Source: Trinickia violacea (GTDB lineage Bacteria > Pseudomonadota > Gammaproteobacteria > Burkholderiales > Burkholderiaceae). From it: a stretch of DNA of 64,000 bases. Made by a program: the position numbers and the translations under genes. The number at the start of each line of letters is the position of its first letter. Within the stretch, counting starts at the first letter, position 1. The stretch is taken from NCBI RefSeq assembly GCF_005280735.1, contig NZ_CP040077.1, forward strand, positions 1,178,001-1,242,000, in the 5' to 3' direction. Shown in pieces: positions 25,699 through 34,722 of the stretch. The notes below the pieces were generated by a model, which was not told the DNA's origin, ran no database searches, and worked only from the letters and a program-made list of their open reading frames with translations.

Positions 25699-25887
25699 GC
25701 TGTCGGGCTGATGGTAAGCGGGCGAAGCGTCGGCGACATTTGCAGGGGAAACACCTTACAGCAAAAGGACGGGTTCGGGAAAAGGTCGCGCAAGAGCCGC
25801 GTTGGATGCCCCTTGAGCCGATTCTCTCCGCAGTGCGGAGACAAAGGGGGGCTGAGCGCACTTCAAGCTTTGGCTTTTGGTGGACAA

Positions 25888-27318
25888 CTAGCCCCGCAAC
25901 CGCGGCACCGCCCGCAAGCTGCGCAACGTCAACACCGTCAACGTCCCCGTCACGATCGCCGCAAACAAATACAGCCCGCGCGGCCCGACGAGCGCCATCG
26001 CCGCCGACGCGAGCGTCGGTCCGCCGCTCGCGCCAAGCGAAAAAATCAGCAGCAACGCCGAACTGACCGGGATGCGTTGATCGGAAGGCGTGCCATCGTT
26101 CACATACGACGTGACGACGCCGTAGAGCGAAAACACCACGGCGACGTAGAGATAGTCGATCGCGACCGCGAGCCCCCCTTTTTGCAGCACGAACAGCAGC
26201 ACGCAGCACGCGGCGGTGAGCGCCGAGACCGCCGCGATCACCGCTCGGCGGTCGACGAGATCCGCCAGGCGCGCCACAGGCCATTGCGGCAACAGGGCGG
26301 CGAGCAGCGCAAAACCCATGAAGTGGGACACGTCGACGACCGAATAGTCGAGCCGGCGCATGAAGATCGGCTGCATCGTGTAGAAGCTGCTGTTGAGAAG
26401 CCCCGCCGCGAGGCAGCCGAACACGCCGAGCGGTGCCCACCGGTACACGATGCCGAGCCCGGATAGCCCGCGCGCAAGCTTCGACGGGCCGTCCTGCGCG
26501 ACGGATTCGCCCGACGCCGTAACGGGAGAGTGGGCGGGAGAATGAGCGGCACCATGAGCGGACGCCTGAGCCGGCGCACCGCCCGCCAACGCGACCGGTA
26601 TCAGCGACGCCGAGAACAGCGCGCTCACGACGCTGAATAGCTCGAAGCCCGCCGGGTCGGCCAGGCCGAGCAGAAACTGCCCGATGCCGACGCCCAGATA
26701 GTTCGTGATCAGATAGGCCGAAAACACCCGCCCGCGGTGCGCGTTGCTCGCCACCTGATGCAGCCAGCTCTCGATCACGGTGAAGATGCCGACGAGCGAA
26801 AAGCCCATGACGAAGCGCAGCGCGACCCAGACCGGCGCGGCACGCCACACGGCAAAGCCGAGCGCGCAGCAGGCCGAGAAGGCCGCGAACGCGACGAACG
26901 CGCGATGGTGTCCGACGCGCCGGATCAGCCCGCCGCCCCACAGCGCGCCGACCATGAAGCCCGCGTAGTACGCCGACTGGACGACGCCGACCACGAGCGC
27001 GGGCGTTTGCTGCTCGATCAAGCGCAGCGAGATCAGCGTGCTCAGCAGGCCGTTGCCGGTGATGAGGATCGCGTAGCCGAACAGCAGGATGGCCGTGGCT
27101 TGCAGGCTGTGGCGCGGCGTTTCGTGACTGGCCGGCGCGCTCGGCAAGGGTGGCAGGGGTGGCGTTAGCGTGGCGCCCGACAGCGGCGTAAGCGTGGGCA
27201 GCGTCGGCTCGAGGGAATCGGCGTCAGCCGCCGCAGTGACTTGAAGCGCGGGGGCTTGGCTGGGCAGCGCGGAAAGCCCGGCTGACTCGCGGGTCCACGG
27301 TTCGTTGGCCGATTTCAT
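25888..27318 (-). CDS. MFS transporter (YcaD-like)
   Basis: A 476-residue inner-membrane protein with twelve helices. Loop motif GALWGGGLIRRVGHHRAF between helices 2 and 3 and FVMGFSLVGIFTVIESWLHQ are typical of the YcaD/UMF-like group; the central loop (about 255-290) is rich in Ala, His and Ser (HGAAHSPAHSPV). An unusual 67-residue polar, Ala/Pro/Leu-rich N-terminal extension precedes the first helix, so the true start may be downstream, though no better start was evident. Divergent from the spermidine-synthase-like gene. Substrate unknown. Confidence 0.88.
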   Translation of the reverse strand: MKSANEPWTRESAGLSALPSQAPALQVTAAADADSLEPTLPTLTPLSGATLTPPLPPLPSAPASHETPRHSLQATAILLFGYAILITGNGLLSTLISLRLIEQQTPALVVGVVQSAYYAGFMVGALWGGGLIRRVGHHRAFVAFAAFSACCALGFAVWRAAPVWVALRFVMGFSLVGIFTVIESWLHQVASNAHRGRVFSAYLITNYLGVGIGQFLLGLADPAGFELFSVVSALFSASLIPVALAGGAPAQASAHGAAHSPAHSPVTASGESVAQDGPSKLARGLSGLGIVYRWAPLGVFGCLAAGLLNSSFYTMQPIFMRRLDYSVVDVSHFMGFALLAALLPQWPVARLADLVDRRAVIAAVSALTAACCVLLFVLQKGGLAVAIDYLYVAVVFSLYGVVTSYVNDGTPSDQRIPVSSALLLIFSLGASGGPTLASAAMALVGPRGLYLFAAIVTGTLTVLTLRSLRAVPRLRG

Positions 27319-27520
27319 GGTGAGTGTCGGTGCGGGGTGGCCGGGAAGGCCGTCTCCGGGTGTTGGGTATTGCCGCGTAAGCCATGTTGTAGCATCTCCA
27401 ACGCTTCGCGCAACGGACTCAATTTACTGAATTGACGTGGCCCGTGCACGGTGAACCGGTCCCGCGCAATGCTATCCTCTCGTTCGCTCAAAAATAGCGC
27501 CTCTGGCACGACATCCTGAC

Positions 27521-28447
27521 ATGACTGAATTGATCAAACGCGCTTCGGCCGAAGCGCGCGCCTTCCGCAAATCGCGCCGCGACGACGACTCCGCCTCGAA
27601 GCAGAAAATCTCGCGCACGAAGGGCACGAAAAAACGCTTCGCCGACGGCGCGGATCTCGACGACGCGCCCGTCATCGAAGCGCCGCGCAAGCCGCGTTTC
27701 GCGCCTGTGACGTTCTCGGAAGAGAGCGGGGTGCGCTACCTGCACTTCGGAACCGAGTGGGTGCAAGGCGCGATGCGCATCAACAAGCCGCATCACATCG
27801 AGCTCGAATACGCGCAGCAGATGATGGCGTGGCTGCTGTTCCTCGAAACGCCGAAGCGCGTCGTGCAGCTCGGCCTCGGGGCGGCGGCGCTCACCAAGTT
27901 CGCGCACCGCTTCCTGAAGCGCGCGCACGTCGAGGCGGTCGAGCTGAACCCGGCGGTCGTCGTCGCCGCGCGAACGATGTTTGAGCTGCCGCACGACGAC
28001 GCGCGCCTGACCGTGCACGAAACCGACGCGTGGGACTTCGTCAATGACCGCGCCAATCACGGCACGATCGGCGCGCTGCAAATCGATCTCTACGACGCGA
28101 CGGCACGCGGTCCGGTGCACGACACCCTCGCGTTCTATCGCGCGGTGCGCGCGTGCCTCGCCGATGCCGGCATCGTCACGATCAATCTGTTCGGCGACCA
28201 CCCGAGCTTCGTGCGCAACATGAAGCACTTGAACGCGGCGTTCGACAACCGCGTGATCGCACTGCCCGAAGTGCATGAGGGCAATCGCGTCGCGCTCGCG
28301 TTCTCCGGTCCCGCGCTCGACGTGCCGTTTGCCACGCTGCAGCAGCGCGCGAAGCTGATCGAAGAGAAGCTCGGCTTGCCCGCGCGCAAGTGGCTCAAGG
28401 GTCTCGAAGCGTCGCTCGGCGGCAAGCGCGCGCGGTTCACGATCTGA
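27521..28447 (+). CDS. Spermidine-synthase-like methyltransferase-fold protein
   Basis: A 308-residue Rossmann-fold protein of the polyamine aminopropyltransferase superfamily. VVQLGLGAAALTKFAHRFL is the SAM-type glycine loop, VEAVELNPAVVVAAR the acidic ribose-binding strand, and IGALQIDLYDATARGPVHD the catalytic-region aspartate strand. The first 60 residues are basic and low-complexity. True SpeE enzymes use YxE and DG(G) motifs that are altered here, so enzymatic identity is uncertain. Confidence 0.82.
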   Translation: MTELIKRASAEARAFRKSRRDDDSASKQKISRTKGTKKRFADGADLDDAPVIEAPRKPRFAPVTFSEESGVRYLHFGTEWVQGAMRINKPHHIELEYAQQMMAWLLFLETPKRVVQLGLGAAALTKFAHRFLKRAHVEAVELNPAVVVAARTMFELPHDDARLTVHETDAWDFVNDRANHGTIGALQIDLYDATARGPVHDTLAFYRAVRACLADAGIVTINLFGDHPSFVRNMKHLNAAFDNRVIALPEVHEGNRVALAFSGPALDVPFATLQQRAKLIEEKLGLPARKWLKGLEASLGGKRARFTI

Positions 28448-28578
28448 AGTCCGCGGTGTGCTGGCGCCTCTAAGCGCGACCTAGGTACGACCTAAGCGCG
28501 ACAACACACCGCTCCCTCGCGCAATCAACTTCGGCGAAATCCGCTTGACAGGGCCATCCCGCCTCGGGTTGGCCCCGC

Positions 28579-28606
28579 TTGACCGCGCCGCTCTCGCTCT
28601 TATACT
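28579..28606 (+). promoter_or_regulatory. Sigma-70 promoter for the DUF3311-SSS operon
   Basis: TTGACC (28579-28584), 16-bp spacer, TATACT (28601-28606), about 100 bp before the DUF3311 start. GC-rich inverted segments (CTGCCCGGAAGCGGGCG, about 28635) lie in the leader. Confidence 0.65.
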
Positions 28607-28704
28607 CTTGCGAAGCTTTCGGGGGGTCCGTGGGCTGCCCGGAAGCGGGCGCTCGCCAGTCACGACAACGGGCCACAATTTCAATAAGGTACAAAGGAGA
28701 CGTC

Positions 28705-28944
28705 ATGGCTCAAGACGCCGACGCCAACCGCGCCGCCAAACGTTGGCTCTGGCTGCTGGTATTGCCCTGGATCGCGATGATCTGGGTGCCGTCCTACAAC
28801 AAGATCGATCCGCAGCTCTGGGGCTTTCCGTTCTTCTATTGGTATCAGCTGCTGTGGGTGCTGATTAGCGCGGTCATCACGGCGCTCGTCTACTTCAAGA
28901 CCAAGGCGCGTTCGACGAAGGGTTCGCAAGGAGGCGCACGATGA
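28705..28944 (+). CDS. DUF3311 small membrane subunit of an SSS transporter
   Basis: A 79-residue protein with two helices (WLWLLVLPWIAMIWVP and FFYWYQLLWVLISAVITALVYF). The PQLWGFPFFYWYQLLW stretch is the DUF3311 signature. Genes of this family stand directly before sodium:solute symporters of the MctP/PanF type and are thought to be small partners. AAAGGAGA precedes the ATG, and the stop overlaps the symporter start (ATGA). Confidence 0.9.
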   Translation: MAQDADANRAAKRWLWLLVLPWIAMIWVPSYNKIDPQLWGFPFFYWYQLLWVLISAVITALVYFKTKARSTKGSQGGAR

Positions 28945-30491
28945 ACGCCACCGCAACCTTCGTTTTCGTCCTCTTCTTTATCGGCGTCACGATTCTCGGT
29001 TTCATCGCTGCGCATTGGCGTCGCGGCGACCTCGCGCATCTCGAAGAGTGGGGCCTCGGCGGCCGCCGCTTCGGCACGATCGTCACGTGGTTCCTCTTGG
29101 GCGGCGACCTGTACACCGCTTATACGTTCGTCGCGGTGCCGGCGCTCGTGTTCGGCGCGGGCGCGACCGGCTTCTTCGCGCTGCCCTATACGATCCTGAT
29201 CTATCCGTTCGCGTTCGTCGTGTTCCCGAAGCTGTGGAGCGTCGCGAAGCGCCAGGGCTATGTGACCTCGGCCGACTTCGTCAGCGCGCGCTACGGCAGC
29301 CGCATGCTCGCGCTCGCGGTAGCGGTAACGGGCATCGTCGCGACGATGCCGTACATCGCGCTGCAGCTCGTCGGCATCGAAGTGGTGATCGGCGGCCTCG
29401 GCTTCGATACGTCCGGCTTCGTCGGCGACCTGCCGCTCATCATCGCGTTCGCGATTCTCGCCGCGTACACGTACACGTCGGGCCTGCGCGCGCCGGCGAT
29501 GATCGCAGTCGTCAAGGACCTGCTGATCTACATCACGATCGCGGTGGCGATTATCGTGATCCCTGCGCAGATGGGCGGCTTCGGCCACATCTTCAGCGCG
29601 GTGCCGCCGGCCAAGCTGCTCCTGAAGGCGCCCGACGCGGCGAGCCTGAACGGCTACAGCGCGTACGCGACGCTCGCGGTCGGCTCGGCGCTCGCGCTGT
29701 TCCTGTATCCGCACTCGGTCACGGCGATCCTGTCGTCGTCGTCGGGCAACACGATTCGCCGCAACATGGCGATGCTGCCCGCGTACTCGCTCGTGCTCGG
29801 CCTGCTTGCGCTGCTCGGCTACATGGCGCTCGCCTCGGGCGTGAAGGACATGCCCGAGTTCGCACCGTACTTCAAGGCATTCGGCCCGAACTTCGCGGTG
29901 CCGGCGCTGTTCCTGCACTTCTTCCCGTCGTGGTTCGTCGGCGTCGCGTTCGCGGCGATCGGCATCGGGGCGCTGGTGCCGGCGGCCATCATGTCGATTG
30001 CGGCGGCGAATCTGTACACGCGCAACATCCATCGCGAGTTCGTGAACCGCAACATGTCGCACGAGCAGGAGACCAACGTCGCGAAGCTCGTCTCGCTGAT
30101 CGTCAAGGTGGGCGCGGTGGCGTTCATCCTCGGCCTGCCGCTCACGTACGCGATCCAGCTGCAGCTGCTCGGCGGGATCTGGATCATCCAGACGCTGCCG
30201 GCGATCGTGCTCGGTCTCTACACGCGCAAGCTCGACTACCGGGGCCTGCTCGTCGGCTGGGCGGCCGGTATCGCGCTGGGCACCTGGATGGCGGGGTCGA
30301 CCGGTTTGAAGAGCTCGATCTATACGATCCATCTCGACGGCATGGCCATTCCGGGCTATGCGGCGCTGTGGTCGCTCGCGATCAACCTCGTCGTGGCGAT
30401 CGTGGTCAGCTTGATCGTGCGCGTCGCCGGGATGAAGTCGGCCGAGGATCGCACGCGCCCGGAGGACTATCTGGACGTAGTCGAAAGCTGA
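28941..30491 (+). CDS. Sodium:solute symporter (SSS), monocarboxylate/MctP-like
   Basis: A 516-residue membrane protein with thirteen or so helices. Visible marks are the N-terminal GGRRFGTIVTWFLLGGDLYTAY, YVTSADFVSARYGSRM, YTYTSGLRAPAMIAVVKDLLIY and SAIMSIAAANLYTRNI in slightly altered form (AAIMSIAAANLYTRN). The DUF3311 partner suggests uptake of short monocarboxylates such as lactate, pyruvate or acetate, as known for MctP; substrate is inferred. A strong terminator follows at 30564. Confidence 0.9.
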   Translation: MNATATFVFVLFFIGVTILGFIAAHWRRGDLAHLEEWGLGGRRFGTIVTWFLLGGDLYTAYTFVAVPALVFGAGATGFFALPYTILIYPFAFVVFPKLWSVAKRQGYVTSADFVSARYGSRMLALAVAVTGIVATMPYIALQLVGIEVVIGGLGFDTSGFVGDLPLIIAFAILAAYTYTSGLRAPAMIAVVKDLLIYITIAVAIIVIPAQMGGFGHIFSAVPPAKLLLKAPDAASLNGYSAYATLAVGSALALFLYPHSVTAILSSSSGNTIRRNMAMLPAYSLVLGLLALLGYMALASGVKDMPEFAPYFKAFGPNFAVPALFLHFFPSWFVGVAFAAIGIGALVPAAIMSIAAANLYTRNIHREFVNRNMSHEQETNVAKLVSLIVKVGAVAFILGLPLTYAIQLQLLGGIWIIQTLPAIVLGLYTRKLDYRGLLVGWAAGIALGTWMAGSTGLKSSIYTIHLDGMAIPGYAALWSLAINLVVAIVVSLIVRVAGMKSAEDRTRPEDYLDVVES

Positions 30492-30563
30492 CCGGCGCAT
30501 GGAGTGGCGTTGCGCTGGGTCAAACCCGGCCCAGCGCAACATCCTTGGTTGACCGGCGAGAGC

Positions 30564-30593
30564 AAGCCCGCAACGATTGTTGCGGGCTTTTTT
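30564..30593 (+). terminator. Rho-independent terminator after the SSS gene
   Basis: AAGCCCGCAAC, loop GATT, GTTGCGGGCTT, then a T run: an 11-bp perfect stem. Confidence 0.9.
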
Positions 30594-30656
30594 CTTGCGC
30601 GCGCGATATGCTCCTATCTCGAATTCCCACGCATCCAACTTGACCGCGAGCCTTTC

Positions 30657-31784
30657 ATGGCTTCCACCGAACCGGACCGTCTAGTCTTCGCCAGCAAACG
30701 CTTCGCGCGCATCTGGCGCTCGGTCACGTCGCCGTATTACCGGTTCAAGCACGCGCGGATGCTTCACAGCATCCGCGTCGGCCTGGCGATGCTCGCGTCG
30801 ATCCTGCTCACGACCGGCGTCGACTTTCCGCACGGCATTTGGGCATCGGTGACGGTGCTGGTCGTAATCGGCGGCCTCCAGCATTCGGGCAATATCCGCA
30901 AGAAAGCGGCCGAGCGCGCGCTCGGCACGATGCTCGGCGCGCTCATTGGCCTCTTGGTGCTGATTCAGTTGCGTTTCATCGGTTCGTTGCCGCTCACCTA
31001 TGTGCTGATGTCGGTGGTGGCCGCGATCTGCGGCTACTTCGCGATCGGCAGGCCCGCGTATATCGCGCTGCTGACCGCGATCACGATGTGCATCGTCGCG
31101 GGCCATGGCGACAACACGATCGACACCGGACTGTGGCGCACGTTGAACGTGTTGATCGGCATCGCGGTCGCGCTGGCGTTTTCGTTCGCGTTGCCGCTGC
31201 ACGCGACGTACTCGTGGCGCTACCTCCTCGCGCGCAATCTGCGGGAGTGCGCGCATCTGCTCGGGCGCATCGCAAGGGGCGAGCCGTTCGAACCGGGAGC
31301 GCAGATCGCGACGTTCGCGGCGCTCGGCGAGCGGCTCGTGAAGGGGCGTGCGCTGATGCCGTCGGTGGCGAAGGAGATTGGCGTATCGACTCAGCGGATC
31401 GAAGCGATCCAGCGCGTGCATCGATCGCTATTGAGCGCGCTCGAACTCATGGCGACAGGCTCGCTCGCGCACGCGAACGCCGAGCAGCGCGCCGAGTTCG
31501 CGCGCCGCTGCGGCGTCGATGCGCGGGAGGTTCGCTCCGGGCTGCTTTCGATGTCGCGTGCGTTGCGCTTCGGTTCCTATGTCCGCTTGCTCGCGCCGGT
31601 GTGCGCCTGGGAGCCGGGCCAAGCGCCGTCCGTGGCCCCGGCCGATTTGCGCGCCGATCTGCAAGGGCCTTACTGGCTGAGCCAGCGGTTTGCCGAGCAG
31701 GTCGAGCAGATGCGGGTGCTGCTGTTGGAGCTCGAGCCGCACTGGAATATCGAGCGTCAGTCGCAAGTGCCGCGCGAAGTATAA
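30657..31784 (+). CDS. FUSC-family inner-membrane protein
   Basis: A 375-residue protein with a hydrophobic N-terminal half (six helices, about residues 35-185) and a soluble helical C-terminal half. IRVGLAMLASILLTTGVDFP, IWASVTVLVVIGGLQHSGNI and RALGTMLGALIGLL are the hallmarks of the fusaric-acid-resistance/AaeB/YccS group. Full AaeB pumps are about 650 residues with two membrane halves, so this is a single-repeat form. No MFP partner gene is adjacent. Start at 30657 is the first ATG after the preceding terminator. Confidence 0.87.
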   Translation: MASTEPDRLVFASKRFARIWRSVTSPYYRFKHARMLHSIRVGLAMLASILLTTGVDFPHGIWASVTVLVVIGGLQHSGNIRKKAAERALGTMLGALIGLLVLIQLRFIGSLPLTYVLMSVVAAICGYFAIGRPAYIALLTAITMCIVAGHGDNTIDTGLWRTLNVLIGIAVALAFSFALPLHATYSWRYLLARNLRECAHLLGRIARGEPFEPGAQIATFAALGERLVKGRALMPSVAKEIGVSTQRIEAIQRVHRSLLSALELMATGSLAHANAEQRAEFARRCGVDAREVRSGLLSMSRALRFGSYVRLLAPVCAWEPGQAPSVAPADLRADLQGPYWLSQRFAEQVEQMRVLLLELEPHWNIERQSQVPREV

Positions 31785-31812
31785 GGGCCTGCCACTTGCG
31801 TGGTCAGGCCCT
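31784..31812. terminator. Bidirectional hairpin terminator
   Basis: AGGGCCTGCCAC, loop TTGC, GTGGTCAGGCCCT (one bulge), between the convergent FUSC and VOC genes. No T tract is obvious, so termination strength is uncertain. Confidence 0.5.
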
Positions 31813-31878
31813 GTCGGAACAACGTGCTGCGCGGGCGGCGCGAATGCCGGCCGGCCGCGCAGCAGAGTCGATGAAGTG

Positions 31879-32298
31879 CTACTGCTGCTGCGGACGTTCG
31901 ACGTTCACCATCCAATGAACGCCGAACTTGTCGGTCACCATGCCGAAGCCCAGCGCCCAGAACGTCTCCTGCCACGGCATGCCGATTTCGCCGCCTTCCG
32001 CCAGGCCCTTGAACAGCTTCTCGCCCGAGGCGACATCGTCCGGCGCAATCGATAGGCTGAAGCCCGAGTACGACGCCGGCTTCGACATATCGCCGTCGCT
32101 CGCCATCACGATGCTCGAACCGATCTTGAACGACACGTGCATGATCTTGTCCACGTGCTCGGGCGCGCACGCCGGCATATCCTTGGGCGCGTCGCCAAAA
32201 CGCATCTTGAACAGCACTTCGGCGCCGAGCTTGCTTTGATAGAACTCGAGCGCTTCGTCGCAGCGTCCGTAGAAAGTCAAATAAGGCTGGACTTGCAT
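31879..32298 (-). CDS. PhnB-like VOC-family protein
   Basis: A 139-residue single VOC domain: VQPYLTFYGRCDEALEFYQSKLGAEV, IMHVSFKIGSSIVMASDG, PWQETFWALGFGMVTDKFGVHWMVN. This is the PhnB/DUF1428-type group often named after 3-demethylubiquinone methyltransferase, although these are not methyltransferases and their function is unknown. ATG 32298 has CAGGAGGT upstream, a near-perfect ribosome-binding site. Confidence 0.9.
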   Translation of the reverse strand: MQVQPYLTFYGRCDEALEFYQSKLGAEVLFKMRFGDAPKDMPACAPEHVDKIMHVSFKIGSSIVMASDGDMSKPASYSGFSLSIAPDDVASGEKLFKGLAEGGEIGMPWQETFWALGFGMVTDKFGVHWMVNVERPQQQ

Positions 32299-32368
32299 CA
32301 CTACCTCCTGGGTCTCTTTCTCGGGGATTGAGCGCGGCGCACGGGAGTGTGCGCCGCGATTGGCAGCA

Positions 32369-33322
32369 TCAGCGCAGTGCGTCGATCAGCTTTTCGAGTT
32401 TCACGGCGTCCGCTGCGAATGCACGAATACCTTCAGCGAGTTTTTCGGTGGCCATGGCTTCGTCGTTGACGAGGAAGCGGAACGACGGTTCGTCGACGGC
32501 GATGCGCTCGATCGACTCGTTGGTCACGGCGTCCGGCGACAGCTTGCGTTCGACCGCGGCCGTGCTGTCCTGCAGCTTTTGCAGCAGGTCGGGGCTGATC
32601 GTCAGCAGGTCGCAGCCGGCGAGCTCGACGATCTGGCTCGTCGTGCGGAAGCTCGCGCCCATCACTTCGGTCTGATAGCCGAACTTCTTGTAGTAAGCGT
32701 AGATGCGGCGCACCGACTGCACGCCCGGATCGTTCGCGCCGCCGTTCTTCACTTCGTCCCAGTCGGCGCCGGCGCTCTTCTTGTACCAGTCGTAGATGCG
32801 GCCGACGAACGGCGAGATCAGCTGTGCGCCGGCCTCGGCGCACGCCACGGCCTGCGCGAGCGAGAAGAGCAGCGTCATGTTGCACTTGATGCCTTCCTTC
32901 TGCAGCGTTTCTGCCGCGCGGATGCCTTCCCAGGTGGACGCGAGCTTGATCAGCACGCGCTCGCGGCCGATGCCCGCTGCCTCGTAGAGCTTGATGAGTT
33001 CGTGCGCTTTGTCGATCGAACCCTTCGTGTCGAACGACAGCCGCGCATCGACTTCGGTCGACACGCGGCCCGGAATGATCTCGAGGATTTCGGTGCCGAA
33101 CGCGATCAGCAGGTGATCGATGATGTCGCGGACCGGCTTGCTCGCGTGATCGCGCACGGTTTTTTCGAGCAGCGGCTTGTAGTCGTCCTTCTGGACGGCC
33201 TTGAGGACGAGCGACGGGTTGGTCGTCGCGTCTCGCGGCTTGTATTGGGCGATTTGCTGGAAGTCGCCGGTGTCGGCGACCACGGTCGTGTACTGCTTCA
33301 GTTGATCGAGTGCGGTTGTCAT
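32369..33322 (-). CDS. tal: Transaldolase
   Basis: A 317-residue cytosolic enzyme of the pentose phosphate pathway, transferring dihydroxyacetone between sugar phosphates. DATTNPSLVLKAVQ near the N-terminus and RVLIKLASTWEGIRAAETLQ, with the Schiff-base lysine (ILIK motif), are the two PROSITE-type signatures; NMTLLFSLAQAVACAEAGA follows. Length matches subfamily 1 (TalB). Monocistronic by position. Confidence 0.97.
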   Translation of the reverse strand: MTTALDQLKQYTTVVADTGDFQQIAQYKPRDATTNPSLVLKAVQKDDYKPLLEKTVRDHASKPVRDIIDHLLIAFGTEILEIIPGRVSTEVDARLSFDTKGSIDKAHELIKLYEAAGIGRERVLIKLASTWEGIRAAETLQKEGIKCNMTLLFSLAQAVACAEAGAQLISPFVGRIYDWYKKSAGADWDEVKNGGANDPGVQSVRRIYAYYKKFGYQTEVMGASFRTTSQIVELAGCDLLTISPDLLQKLQDSTAAVERKLSPDAVTNESIERIAVDEPSFRFLVNDEAMATEKLAEGIRAFAADAVKLEKLIDALR

Positions 33323-33413
33323 GGCTGATCTTCCAGGCGCCTGAGCGCGGTTGTCCAGAGAAAGGGTGATGCCGCTATTTTATTGCGGATCGAATGACTC
33401 GGTTCTGACAAAT

Positions 33414-34637
33414 TCAGTCACGCCATGCGTTCAGCACGACTTGCGTGACGACGCCCGCGACGAGTCCCCAGAACGCCGAGCCGATCGACAGCAGCGTGAG
33501 GCCCGACGCGGTGACCATGAACGTGACGAGCGCCGCCTCGCGCTGCGTCAAGTCGTGCATCGCGTTGGTGAGGCCGCCCATGATCGAGCCGAACAGGGCC
33601 AGCGCCGCCACCGACACGACGAGCGCCGTCGGCAGGGCTGCGAACAACGCGGCGATCGTCGCGCCGAAGATGCCCGCGATCAAATAGAACGTTCCGCACC
33701 AGAGCGCGGCGGTGTAGCGCTTCGTGCGGTCGTCGTGCGCCTCGGGGCCGGTGCAGATCGCCGCGGTGATCGCAGCAAGATTGATGCCGTGCGAGCCGAA
33801 CGGCGCGAGCACGAGCGACGCGATGCCGGTGGTGGCGATCAGCGGCGCGGAAGGCGTCGTGTAGCCGTCGGCGCGCAGCACGGCGATGCCGGGCACGTTC
33901 TGCGACGCCATCGCGACCACGAACAGCGGAATGCCGATGCTGATCGCCGCGGCGAACGAGAAGCTCGGCATCGTGAACACGGGCTTCGCGAGCGCGACGT
34001 GAAAATGGCTGAAGTCGAGCAAGCCCAGAGCGCCCGACGCCGCCGTGCCGACGATCAGCGTCGTCACGATCGCATAGCGCGGCGCCGCGCGCTTCGTCAC
34101 GAGATACGCGGCGAACATCGTGAGCACGAGCGCCGTCTGATACTGCGCGGCGCGAAAGATCTCGATGCCGATCTCGAACAGGATGCCGGCAAGCAGCGCG
34201 GCGGCGATGCCGGCGGGGATCTTCTTCATCAGCGTGTCGAACCAGCCGGTCAGCCCGACGATCGTGAGCAGCACCGCGCAGACGATGAACGCGCCGATCG
34301 CCTCGGGATAGGCGACGTGCGGCAGCGAAGAGATCAACAGCGCCGCGCCCGGTGTCGACCAGGCAATGACGATCGGCGCGCGATAGCGCAGCGAGAGGCC
34401 GATGGTCGTGAGCGCCATGCCGATCGACAGCGCCCAGATCCACGAGGAGATCTGGGCGTCGGTCAAATGCGCGGCACGGCCGGCTTGAAACATCAGCACG
34501 AGCGAGCTCGTGTAGCCCGTCATCATGGCGACGAAGCCGGCGACGACCGCGTGCAGCGAAGTATCGGCAAAGGGACGCAGCGCGCCGTTGCGGGCGGCAG
34601 GCGACGGGGAAAACTCGGGAGTCGACGGGGGGTTCAT
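33414..34637 (-). CDS. benE: Benzoate/H+ symporter family protein BenE
   Basis: A 407-residue membrane protein with twelve helices. AVVAGFVAMMTGYTSSLVLMFQA, IVIAWSTPGAALL and the C-terminal FGSIMGGLTNAMHDLTQREA are BenE marks. Family members import benzoate by proton symport, but many are annotated by similarity only and no benzoate degradation gene is nearby. Downstream of the VWA gene on the same strand with an 85-bp gap. Confidence 0.9.
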   Translation of the reverse strand: MNPPSTPEFSPSPAARNGALRPFADTSLHAVVAGFVAMMTGYTSSLVLMFQAGRAAHLTDAQISSWIWALSIGMALTTIGLSLRYRAPIVIAWSTPGAALLISSLPHVAYPEAIGAFIVCAVLLTIVGLTGWFDTLMKKIPAGIAAALLAGILFEIGIEIFRAAQYQTALVLTMFAAYLVTKRAAPRYAIVTTLIVGTAASGALGLLDFSHFHVALAKPVFTMPSFSFAAAISIGIPLFVVAMASQNVPGIAVLRADGYTTPSAPLIATTGIASLVLAPFGSHGINLAAITAAICTGPEAHDDRTKRYTAALWCGTFYLIAGIFGATIAALFAALPTALVVSVAALALFGSIMGGLTNAMHDLTQREAALVTFMVTASGLTLLSIGSAFWGLVAGVVTQVVLNAWRD

Positions 34638-34722
34638 GCGTGGAGGGCCTGGGGCAGGGAAGCGCCCAGGCAGGCGTGAATGGTTGTTTAGGTCGTTTGG
34701 TCTTCGAGGGAAAGCTGGCGGA

